Positions 56,937 to 64,000 of a DNA stretch of 64,000 nucleotides are shown piece after piece; within the stretch, counting starts at the first letter, position 1, and every line of letters starts with the position of its first letter. A program made the position numbers and the translations under genes. The notes under the pieces are model-generated. The model did not search any database. It was given only the letters and a program-made list of their open reading frames with translations, and had not been told where the DNA came from. Source of the DNA: an uncultured Clostridium sp. (GTDB lineage Bacteria; Bacillota; Clostridia; Lachnospirales; Lachnospiraceae); assembly GCA_900538475.1 (NCBI GenBank), contig UPYT01000015.1, positions 1 through 64,000 on the forward strand, read 5' to 3'.

Positions 56937-58574
56937 ATGATTAGTGCAAATGGTGTTACCCTCCGGGTAGGAAAAAAGGCATTGTTTGAAGATGTAAATA
57001 TTAAATTTACAGAGGGCAACTGCTACGGCCTGATCGGTGCTAATGGAGCTGGAAAGTCTACATTTTTAAAGATTCTTTCTGGACAGTTAGAGCCCACCAA
57101 CGGAGATGTGGTGATTACGGCAGGACAGCGGTTATCCTTCCTGCAGCAGGATCATTTTAAATACGATGAGTTTCCGGTTCTGGATACGGTTATTATGGGA
57201 AACCAGAGGCTGTATGAGGTAATGAAGGAAAAAGATGCTATTTATATGAAAGAGGATTTCTCTGACGAGGACGGTATCCGGGCTGCAGAGCTGGAAGGTG
57301 AGTTTGCAGAGATGAACGGCTGGGAAGCCGAGTCTGACGCAGCGAACCTGTTAAACGGTCTGGGCGTTGATACCAGCTTCCACTACAGCCTGATGAAGGA
57401 TCTGACTGGTGCCCTGAAGGTAAAGGTGCTGTTAGCGCAGGCGCTGTTCGGAAATCCGGATATTCTGCTTCTGGACGAGCCGACCAACCATCTGGATCTG
57501 GATGCGATTGCATGGCTGGAGGAGTTCCTGATTAATTTTGAAAATACGGTAATTGTCGTTTCTCATGACCGTTACTTCCTGAATAAGGTCTGCACGAATA
57601 TTGCTGATATTGACTATGGCAAGATTCAGCTTTATGCTGGTAACTATGATTTCTGGTATGAGTCCAGTCAGCTGATGGTTAAGCAGATGAAGGAGGCAAA
57701 CCGGAAGAAGGAAGAGAAGATTAAGGAGCTGCAGGAATTTATTCAGCGCTTTTCTGCCAACGCTTCCAAGTCCAAGCAGGCAACCTCCAGAAAGCGTGCC
57801 CTGGAAAAAATTGAGCTGGACGATATTAAGCCTTCCAGCCGTAAGTATCCGTATATTGATTTCCGTCCCGCACGCGAGATCGGTAATGAAGTTCTGAAGG
57901 TAGAGAATCTGACAAAGACCATTGATGGTGAGAAGATTTTAGACGGCCTGACCTTTACTCTGAACCGGGATGACAAGGTTGCCCTGGTTGGCCCGAATGA
58001 GCGTGCCAAGACCGTTCTCTTCCAGATTCTGGCAGGAGAGATGGAGCCAGATGAGGGTTCCTATAAATGGGGACTGACCACAAGCCAGTCTTATTTCCCC
58101 AAGGATAACAGCGCTGAGTTTGACAGTGATGATACGATTGTAGACTGGCTGACTCAGTATTCTCCGGAAAAGGATGTTACTTATGTTCGCGGTTTCCTGG
58201 GACGTATGCTGTTTGCCGGCGAAGACGGCGTAAAGAAGGTGAAGGTGCTTTCCGGAGGTGAGAAGGTGCGCTGTATGCTTTCCAAGCTGATGATTTCCGG
58301 AGCCAACGTTCTGCTTCTGGACGAGCCGACCGACCATCTGGATATGGAGTCAATCACTGCCCTGAATACAGGTCTTGTAAAATTCCCGGGCGTGCTGATT
58401 TTCTCTTCCCGTGACCACCAGATCGTGCAGACTACGGCAAACCGCATTATGGAAATTGTAAATGGCCAGCTGATTGATAAGATTACTTCTTATGATGAGT
58501 ATCTGGAAAGCGATGAGATGGCAAGAAAGCGTTTTGTATTCTCTGTATCAGAGAAGCAGGAGGAGGACAACTAA
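56937..58574 (+). CDS. ABC-F ATPase with one degenerate ATP site
   Basis: The 545-residue soluble twin ATPase belongs to the YbiT-like ABC-F group that acts on ribosomes. Domain 1 has an intact Walker A GANGAGKS (34-41), but its signature reads LTGALK (156-161) instead of LSGGEK. Domain 2 has an intact signature LSGGEK (438-443), but its Walker A is GPNERAKT (352-359) and its switch region is SRDH (491-494) instead of SHDH. Walker A2, switch 2 and signature 1 together build one composite site, so a single site is degenerate. The linker (about 245-300) is charged and helical. It could be a translation factor; an antibiotic-protection role is not shown. Confidence 0.88.
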   Translation: MISANGVTLRVGKKALFEDVNIKFTEGNCYGLIGANGAGKSTFLKILSGQLEPTNGDVVITAGQRLSFLQQDHFKYDEFPVLDTVIMGNQRLYEVMKEKDAIYMKEDFSDEDGIRAAELEGEFAEMNGWEAESDAANLLNGLGVDTSFHYSLMKDLTGALKVKVLLAQALFGNPDILLLDEPTNHLDLDAIAWLEEFLINFENTVIVVSHDRYFLNKVCTNIADIDYGKIQLYAGNYDFWYESSQLMVKQMKEANRKKEEKIKELQEFIQRFSANASKSKQATSRKRALEKIELDDIKPSSRKYPYIDFRPAREIGNEVLKVENLTKTIDGEKILDGLTFTLNRDDKVALVGPNERAKTVLFQILAGEMEPDEGSYKWGLTTSQSYFPKDNSAEFDSDDTIVDWLTQYSPEKDVTYVRGFLGRMLFAGEDGVKKVKVLSGGEKVRCMLSKLMISGANVLLLDEPTDHLDMESITALNTGLVKFPGVLIFSSRDHQIVQTTANRIMEIVNGQLIDKITSYDEYLESDEMARKRFVFSVSEKQEEDN

Positions 58575-58578
58575 AAGC

Positions 58579-58633
58579 GACAGCCCTATTCGATTTCATC
58601 ATTGGAATGAAATGGAAAAGGGCTGTCCTTTTT
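58579..58633 (+). terminator. Intrinsic terminator after the first ABC-F gene
   Basis: GACAGCCCT pairs with AGGGCTGTC, then CTTTTTC; the loop carries a second stem TTTCATCATTGGAATGAAA. Confidence 0.8.
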
Positions 58634-58664
58634 CTCTTTGGATTGTCTGGGTTATTCATTGTTG

Positions 58665-58910
58665 TTATGCCTGAAAAATCCTTTCGATAGTTTTTTCTGC
58701 GTCCAGCTCATCCTGACCGTTAAAGAAAAAACGGAGAGTTTTGCCGTGGAATCGCAGGTTGCGAATCATCTCGTCGTAGTTTTTTACATTGACCTGAATA
58801 TTGTCGCATTCTACAAAAATATCACAAAGGAATGCGTTGGCTGTGTCAATGAGAAAGGAAAGCGGCACCGGTCTGTAGCGCCGGCATGTGTCTACCTGCC
58901 TGGATATCAT
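58665..58910 (-). CDS. HPr-like domain protein lacking phosphorylation sites
   Basis: The 81-residue protein aligns along its length with HPr, the phosphocarrier of the sugar PTS: PLSFLIDTANAFLCDIFVEC matches the first helix and strand, IQVNVKNYDEMIRNL the Ser46 region, and GQDELDAEKTIERIF the last helix. The active-site His15 is replaced by Arg11 (RYRP), and Ser46 by Asn44. It can therefore not work as a normal phosphocarrier. ATG 58910 follows AAGGGGGA; longer in-frame starts lack a site. It lies alone on the minus strand between two ABC-F genes. The gap 58911-59209 is AT-rich with nothing else recognised. Confidence 0.6.
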   Translation of the reverse strand: MISRQVDTCRRYRPVPLSFLIDTANAFLCDIFVECDNIQVNVKNYDEMIRNLRFHGKTLRFFFNGQDELDAEKTIERIFQA

Positions 58911-59209
58911 AATAATTCCCCCTTGGTATGCACAAATATCCTTTTGCAGAAGCCGGGTGAATGGGTTACGGTGCAAGTGAACGGGTGACAGAAATGAAAT
59001 ACAAATGCTTCAGATAAAATCAGATATAAGCAGTTTAACATAAACTCTTTTAGAAAACAATGTTTTTATAGAGAAAATGCATTAAGATTTCGATAAAAAG
59101 CGATGAATAATTATAATTATCGCACAATATTGCTTTATTTTTTTAAGTTCTTGTCAGATTTTGGCAAAACAGCTCCTGTTACAGGAAATATAAAGGGAGA
59201 GATACCGCA

Positions 59210-61075
59210 ATGAATTTAATTAATATTGAGAAGATAACAAAGGTGTTTGCAGAACGGAAAATATTTGATCAGGCATCATTTTTCCTGCAGGAAGGAGAAA
59301 GGGTCGGGATCATCGGCATTAACGGAACCGGAAAGACTACGCTTCTGAAAATGCTGGCTGGAATGGAAGAGCCGGATGAGGGAACGATTACAACAGCTAA
59401 TCATGTGGTTATCCGCTATCTGCCTCAGCATCCGGAGTTTGAACCGGAGATGTCCAGTCTGGAATGCGTTTTGGCGGGCAATGTGTCTGAGGAAAACCGC
59501 TGGACGATCGAAAGTGATGCAAAGACCATGATGACCCGTCTTGGAATCCGGGATTTTGAACAGCCGGCAGGTCAGCTTTCCGGAGGACAGAGAAAGCGGC
59601 TTGCGCTGATTTCCGTTTTGCTTTCCCCGGCAGATATTTTACTGCTGGACGAGCCGACTAACCACCTGGATAATGATATGGCGGACTGGCTGGAGGAGCA
59701 CCTGAAAAAATGGAGAGGCGCTCTGATTATGGTAACCCATGACCGCTATTTCCTGGACAGTGTCTGCAATCGAATTGTGGAAATAGACAAGGGCGCGGTA
59801 TACAGCTACCAGACCAATTATTCCGGCTTTCTGGAGCTGAAGGCTCAGAGAGAGGACATGGAGGCGGCCAGTGAGAGAAAACGCCAGTCTATTCTGCGGG
59901 TAGAGCTGGAATGGATGCGCAGAGGGGCAAGGGCCCGTTCTACAAAGCAGAAGGCTCACATTCAGAGATATGAGGAGCTGAGGGATCGGGAAGCTCCGGT
60001 ACAGGAGTCAAAGCTGGAATTAAGCTCGATTTCCACACGTCTGGGAAAGACAACGGTTGAGCTGGATCATATCTGCAAGGGATACGGGGAAAGAAAGCTG
60101 ATCGATGATTTCAGTTATATTTTCTTAAAGGGTGATCGGGTAGGCTTTATTGGCTCTAATGGATGTGGAAAGTCCACGCTGATGAAAATAATTGCAGGGC
60201 TGCTTGCTCCGGATTCTGGTCAGGTTGTTGTGGGGCAGACAGTGAAAATGGGATATTATGCCCAGGAGATTGCATCGGAAGTGCCGGAGGAGGACGCAGA
60301 CAGCCATGGCATTGATTTTTCTTATATGAATCCGGAGCAGAGGGTGATTGATTATGTGAAGGATACGGCAGAGTATATTCAGACCGTGGATGGAGTTTTA
60401 TCTGCTTCGGCTATGCTGGAAAAGTTTTTATTTACACCGGAGAAACAGTACAGTCCCATTGGAAAGCTGTCCGGCGGTGAGAAAAAACGGCTGAACCTTT
60501 TGCGTGTGCTTTGTTCTTCTCCTAATTTTCTGCTGCTGGACGAGATTACCAATGATCTGGATATTGCCACTCTGACGATTTTGGAGGATTATCTGGATCG
60601 CTATGAGGGAATTGTAGTTGCCATATCCCATGACCGTTATTTCCTGGATCGTACCATGAAGCGTATTTTTGCCTTTGAGGGAGATGGAAAGCTCAGACAG
60701 TATGAGGGCGGATATACGGATTATGCAGCCAGAAAGGCAGCAGAGGCTGCCCTGGAAGAGGAAGAACAGGGCGGCAGCAGAACAGCGGCAAAGCAGGAAA
60801 CGCCTGTAAAAGAAAAGGGACAGCGGACCCGCGGCCCGCAGAAGCTGAAGTTTACCTACAGAGAGCAGAAGGATTATGAAACCATAGAGGCGGATATGGC
60901 AGCTCTTGAGGAAAAGATTGCCGAACTGGATCAGGCTATAGAGGCCTCTGCCCATGATTTTGTAAAGCTGAATCAGCTGATGGCGGAAAAGGAGGAGGCA
61001 GAGACTGCTCTGGAGGAGAAAATGGAGCGGTGGATGTATCTGGAGGATCTGGCTGCAAGGATTGCGGAGCAATAA
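59210..61075 (+). CDS. ABC-F ATPase, Uup-type
   Basis: The 621-residue protein has two intact nucleotide-binding domains: Walker A GINGTGKT (about 36-43) and GSNGCGKS (about 315-322), signatures LSGGQRKR and LSGGEKKR, Walker B motifs LLLDEPTNHLD and LLLDEITNDLD, and a linker with ELEWMRRGARARSTKQKAHI. The C-terminal coiled coil (about 555-620) is typical of Uup, which binds branched DNA and ribosomes in E. coli. It has a GGGAGAG ribosome-binding site. Confidence 0.92.
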   Translation: MNLINIEKITKVFAERKIFDQASFFLQEGERVGIIGINGTGKTTLLKMLAGMEEPDEGTITTANHVVIRYLPQHPEFEPEMSSLECVLAGNVSEENRWTIESDAKTMMTRLGIRDFEQPAGQLSGGQRKRLALISVLLSPADILLLDEPTNHLDNDMADWLEEHLKKWRGALIMVTHDRYFLDSVCNRIVEIDKGAVYSYQTNYSGFLELKAQREDMEAASERKRQSILRVELEWMRRGARARSTKQKAHIQRYEELRDREAPVQESKLELSSISTRLGKTTVELDHICKGYGERKLIDDFSYIFLKGDRVGFIGSNGCGKSTLMKIIAGLLAPDSGQVVVGQTVKMGYYAQEIASEVPEEDADSHGIDFSYMNPEQRVIDYVKDTAEYIQTVDGVLSASAMLEKFLFTPEKQYSPIGKLSGGEKKRLNLLRVLCSSPNFLLLDEITNDLDIATLTILEDYLDRYEGIVVAISHDRYFLDRTMKRIFAFEGDGKLRQYEGGYTDYAARKAAEAALEEEEQGGSRTAAKQETPVKEKGQRTRGPQKLKFTYREQKDYETIEADMAALEEKIAELDQAIEASAHDFVKLNQLMAEKEEAETALEEKMERWMYLEDLAARIAEQ

Positions 61076-61098
61076 GGGGATTATAGAATTCTGGTTTG

Positions 61099-61131
61099 AA
61101 GGGGCTGTTGCACTAATTTGCGATAGCCCCA
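61099..61131 (+). terminator. Hairpin after the Uup-type gene
   Basis: GGGGCTGTTGCA pairs with TGCGATAGCCCC; the following T run is short (CTTGTTT). Confidence 0.55.
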
Positions 61132-61235
61132 AGCTTGTTTCCAGAACTTTATGGGATTCGGTTATTTCTGATATGGATTTTGAGAAGAAACTTATGTGAT
61201 ATGTTACATGAAATTAAAAAAACGGAAAAAAGTAA

Positions 61236-61264
61236 TTGACAATAAACTGCAATTAGAGTAAACT
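61236..61264 (+). promoter_or_regulatory. Promoter of feoA
   Basis: TTGACA (61236-61241) and TAAACT (61259-61264) with a 17-base spacer. The -10 region lies within a DtxR-like palindrome at 61253-61271. Confidence 0.7.
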
Positions 61265-61271
61265 AACTTAA
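61253..61271. promoter_or_regulatory. DtxR/IdeR-like iron box at the feoA promoter
   Basis: TTAGAGTAAACTAACTTAA matches 14 of 19 positions of the DtxR-family consensus TTAGGTTAGGCTAACCTAA and covers the -10 box, where an iron-loaded repressor would block transcription. Confidence 0.5.
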
Positions 61272-61345
61272 GTGAGAATAAATTAATCAATCAATGGAAA
61301 AAGGTTTTCAGTGCCGAAGGCGTTTAAAGGAGTGAATTTATAAAA

Positions 61346-61558
61346 ATGAATCTGCTGAATGCAAAAGAAGGGGAAGAATATATCGTAAAGGATATTGCAA
61401 CAGAGGATGAAGAACTGACCGCTTTTCTATTTTCCTTAGGCTGTTACAGCGGCGAGCCGATTACAGTAGTTTCTCATCTGAAAGGCGGATGCGTCGTTTC
61501 TATTAAGGATGGACGTTATAATATGGATACTGATTTAGCGAAGGCTATTTCAATATAA
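61346..61558 (+). CDS. feoA: FeoA family protein
   Basis: This 70-residue protein is an SH3-like FeoA domain: an early GEEYIVKDI, LGCYSGEPITVVSHLKGGCVVSIKDGRYNMD and LAKAISI. FeoA works with the FeoB ferrous iron transporter, encoded 92 bases downstream. The GGAG upstream is rather far (about 13 bases) from the ATG. Confidence 0.92.
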   Translation: MNLLNAKEGEEYIVKDIATEDEELTAFLFSLGCYSGEPITVVSHLKGGCVVSIKDGRYNMDTDLAKAISI

Positions 61559-61595
61559 GAACAGCATCAAGACTGTTATTTTTTTGGGAACACAG

Positions 61596-61609
61596 TTAGT
61601 GCATGCTAA
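61596..61609. promoter_or_regulatory. Second TTAG-N6-CTAA box, before feoB
   Basis: TTAGTGCATGCTAA repeats the core spacing of the DtxR-like box at 61253, and a TATAAT lies at 61625-61630. It suggests separate iron control of feoB. Confidence 0.4.
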
Positions 61610-61650
61610 TTAAAGTTAGAAAATTATAATACCATAAGGGAGGCAGGATT

Positions 61651-63657
61651 ATGAGGATTGCTTTTGCAGGAAATCCGAACAGTGGAAAAACCACCATGTA
61701 TAATGCCCTGACCGGCAGAAATGAGCATGTCGGCAACTGGGCGGGAGTTACAGTGGAGCGAAAGGAAAGCCCGATAAAAAAGAGCTATTATAACGGAATG
61801 GAAGAGATTGTTGCGGTTGATTTACCGGGCGCCTATTCCATGTCTCCGTTTACGTCAGAGGAAAGCATTACCAGTGCGTATGTGAAGAATGAGAAACCGG
61901 ATGTCATTATTAATATTGTGGACGCCACGAATTTAAGCAGAAGCCTGTTTTTTACTACGCAGCTGCTGGAGCTGGGAATTCCGGTGGTGGTTGCATTGAA
62001 TAAAAGCGATCTGGTGGAAAAGAAGCAGACGAAGATTGATGAAAAGCTTCTTTCTGAAAAGCTGGGATGCCCGGTTATCAAGACGGTTTCAACTTCTTCC
62101 GGTCATGAGGGATTGAAGGAGGCCGTTCATGCCGCGGCAGAGCTGGTTGGAATGGGGCAGAGAGCGCCTTATGTCCAGGCAGATATTGATTTGAAGGATA
62201 AGGCGGCTGTAGAGGCGGAGGATCGAAAGAGATTCGCTTTTGTGAACAGCATTGTAAAGCAGGCAGAAAAGCGAAAGGTATTTACGAAGGATAAAAATAT
62301 TCAGGATAAGATTGACGCCATCATTACTCATAAGATCATTGGAATTCCGATTTTTGTGGCTGTGATTTTCCTGGTATTTTATATTTCACAGACAACACTG
62401 GGAACCTGGATTGCTGACTGGCTGGTAGGATGGATTGAAGCCTTCCAGGGCTGGGCCGGCGGAAAGATGGAAAATGCCAGTCCTCTGTTATATGCGCTTC
62501 TTGTTGATGGTATTATCGGCGGCGTTGGCGCAGTGGTTGGCTTCCTTCCGCTGGTTATGGTGATGTATTTCCTGATTGCACTGTTGGAAGATTGTGGATA
62601 CATGGCAAGAGCAACCGTAGTTCTGGATCCGATTTTTAAGCGTGTGGGACTTTCCGGTAAATCTGTCATTCCGATGGTTATTGGTACAGGATGTGCGATT
62701 CCCGGTGTTATGGCCTGCCGTACCATTCGTAATGAAAGAGAGCGCCGGACTACGGCTATGCTGACACCCTTTATGCCCTGCGGAGCAAAGATTCCGGTTA
62801 TAGCGCTGTTTGCGGGGGCGTTTTTTGCAGATGCATGGTGGGTTTCTGCAACCATGTATCTGGTTGGAATTTTGCTGGTGCTTCTGGGCGCTCTGCTGGT
62901 GAAAAAGATTACCGGTCAGAAATACAGAAAATCATTTTTTATCATTGAGCTTCCGGAGTATAAAATTCCAAGCCTGAAGAGAGCCTGCATTTCTATGCTG
63001 GAGCGGGGAAAGGCCTATATTGTCAAGGCTGGAACCATTATTCTGGTGTGCAACACCGCAGTACAGATTATGCAGAGCTTTAACTGGCAGCTTCAGCTGG
63101 TTGAGGAGGGAGCAGAAGGAACCTCCATTTTGGCTTCGATTGCCCATCCCTTTGCCCTTCTGTTTATTCCGCTGGGATTTGGCGCATGGCAGCTTGCGGC
63201 AGCGGCAGTAACTGGTTTTATTGCAAAGGAAAATGTGGTTGGTACACTGGCAGTGGTATATGGTGTGACAAATCTGATCGATACGGAAGAACTGGCACTG
63301 GTTGGAAGCGGAAGTGAAGTGGCAACGGTTATGGGACTGACGAAGGCAGCGGCTCTGGCTTACCTGATGTTTAACTTGTATACACCGCCCTGCTTTGCAG
63401 CTCTGGGAGCTATGAATTCTGAAATGAAGAGTGGAAAATGGCTGCTGGGCGGAATTTGTCTTCAGCTTGGCACAGGCTATACCGTGGCATTCCTGGTATA
63501 TCAGATCGGCACATGGGTAACAACCGGTTCTCTTGGAACTGCATTTGTTCCCGGACTGATTGCAGTTCTTGTATTTGCGCTGATTGTTCTGTGGAGAATC
63601 CGCAAATCTGAGAAGGAATTTGCTTCTGAATACAGCTTACATGCTGCACGAGCATAA
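61651..63657 (+). CDS. feoB: Ferrous iron transporter FeoB
   Basis: The 668-residue protein has an N-terminal G domain with GNPNSGKTT (about 7-15), DLPGAYSMSPFTSEE and NKSD, a helical GDI domain, and a polytopic membrane domain with the two gate motifs GTGCAIPGVMACRT (about 348-361) and PFMPCGAKIPVI (about 373-384). It imports Fe(II) with GTP hydrolysis. GGGAGGC precedes the ATG. Confidence 0.96.
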   Translation: MRIAFAGNPNSGKTTMYNALTGRNEHVGNWAGVTVERKESPIKKSYYNGMEEIVAVDLPGAYSMSPFTSEESITSAYVKNEKPDVIINIVDATNLSRSLFFTTQLLELGIPVVVALNKSDLVEKKQTKIDEKLLSEKLGCPVIKTVSTSSGHEGLKEAVHAAAELVGMGQRAPYVQADIDLKDKAAVEAEDRKRFAFVNSIVKQAEKRKVFTKDKNIQDKIDAIITHKIIGIPIFVAVIFLVFYISQTTLGTWIADWLVGWIEAFQGWAGGKMENASPLLYALLVDGIIGGVGAVVGFLPLVMVMYFLIALLEDCGYMARATVVLDPIFKRVGLSGKSVIPMVIGTGCAIPGVMACRTIRNERERRTTAMLTPFMPCGAKIPVIALFAGAFFADAWWVSATMYLVGILLVLLGALLVKKITGQKYRKSFFIIELPEYKIPSLKRACISMLERGKAYIVKAGTIILVCNTAVQIMQSFNWQLQLVEEGAEGTSILASIAHPFALLFIPLGFGAWQLAAAAVTGFIAKENVVGTLAVVYGVTNLIDTEELALVGSGSEVATVMGLTKAAALAYLMFNLYTPPCFAALGAMNSEMKSGKWLLGGICLQLGTGYTVAFLVYQIGTWVTTGSLGTAFVPGLIAVLVFALIVLWRIRKSEKEFASEYSLHAARA

Positions 63658-63725
63658 GGAATATTCGGGTGGCGGGCGAAACCTTGCTGTTTTGCCTGCC
63701 GCTTTTCAATTAGAGGAGGGATACT

Positions 63726-64000
63726 ATGGAGAATCTGATAGGAGCAGCTGTTCTGGTTGTTCTGGTAGGAGGAGCGGTAGCTTATCTTATCAGGGCAAAA
63801 CGAAGAGGAGTAAAGTGCGTGGGATGTCCTGCTGGAGGCACATGTCATAACAGCCAGAAAGTGAAAAGGAAAAAACTGGAGGGATCTGTAATTGACAGAA
63901 AAACCATGATGATTTCAGGAATGCACTGTGCCCGCTGTGTACAGAGCGTGTCGGATGAGTTGAACAGAATAGAGGGTGTTTCTGCGCAGGTAGATCTTGA
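63726..64000 (+). CDS. FeoB-associated Cys-rich membrane protein fused to an HMA domain (partial)
   Basis: The visible 91 codons encode a membrane helix (about 4-22), a basic turn, then CVGCPAGGTCHNS, the pattern of FeoB-associated Cys-rich proteins. After a charged linker a heavy-metal-associated domain begins: MMISGMHCARCVQSVSDELNRIEGV, with the metal-binding CxxC. The reading frame continues past the window end. Small FeoB partners usually stop after the first Cys cluster; the HMA extension is unusual and suggests metal relay. AGAGGAGG precedes the ATG. It starts 69 bases after feoB and is probably in the same operon. Confidence 0.8.
   Translation, partial: MENLIGAAVLVVLVGGAVAYLIRAKRRGVKCVGCPAGGTCHNSQKVKRKKLEGSVIDRKTMMISGMHCARCVQSVSDELNRIEGVSAQVDL

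Overview
The window is chromosomal DNA of a low-to-moderate GC Firmicute and covers the replication origin. The gene families point to a gut-type anaerobe of class Clostridia, most likely family Lachnospiraceae. The evidence is iron-sulfur two-subunit fumarase, AdhE, DUF4446 next to parB, ECF and FeoB-associated small proteins, BTAD-type regulators, ATPSN-repeat surface proteins and class B sortases. Genus and species cannot be fixed from the sequence alone.

Layout. 1-1.7 kb: start of a tRNA-Ser(GCU) gene (cut by the window edge) and the two fumarase subunits. 1.8-10.5 kb, minus strand: gyrA, gyrB, recF, yaaA, dnaN, dnaA, the classical origin order, with DnaA boxes on both sides of dnaA. 10.7-12.7 kb, minus strand: a P1-family peptidase and an ECF transporter S component with a long leader, sitting between dnaA and rpmH. 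12.8-20.7 kb, plus strand: rpmH, rnpA, yidD, yidC, jag, mnmE, mnmG, rsmG. 21-27.4 kb: accessory genes (START-like, VOC, alpha/beta hydrolase), parA-parB, DUF4446, a small HTH gene and three perfect parS sites. 27.5-30.3 kb: adhE behind a consensus promoter. 30.5-32.7 kb, minus strand: an AgrC/LytTR-type two-component system. 33-44 kb: a sortase-assembled pilus locus whose order (tip adhesin, SipA-like pseudo-peptidase, isopeptide pilin, class B sortase, LPKTG base pilin) is that of streptococcal FCT loci, preceded by a frameshifted BTAD regulator. 44.6-47.2 kb: an amino-acid ABC transporter. 47.4-54 kb: a LacI regulator and a yiaKLMNO-like sugar-acid/TRAP operon with paired LacI operators. 54-56.4 kb, minus strand: an EamA transporter and aspartase. 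56.9-61 kb: two ABC-F proteins around a small HPr-like gene. 61.3 kb to the end: feoA, feoB and a Cys-rich/HMA fusion cut by the window edge.

How it fits together. The core is the origin and segregation machinery (DnaA/oriC, ParAB-parS) with replication and translation genes leading away from it on both sides. Fumarase, aspartase and AdhE suggest anaerobic fumarate/aspartate metabolism and ethanol fermentation. The pilus, TRAP, amino-acid ABC and Feo systems are surface and uptake functions suited to a host-associated anaerobe.

Three families of non-coding repeats are threaded through the window: (A) a 70-150 bp palindromic element bounded by GTAACTGTTCAGG/CCTGAATAGTTAC that sits at gene ends and in one case supplies a gene's last 23 codons; (B) an element beginning ATGTCATAGGAAAG that abuts intrinsic terminators; (C) exact-period 51-bp tandem arrays. 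The observations most worth a second look are the FCT-like pilus with its Ser-to-Asp/Lys-to-Gly SipA, the ABC-F protein in which one composite ATP site is selectively degenerate, the repeat families, the regulator with a G8 tract and a frameshift, and the HPr-like protein without phosphorylation sites.
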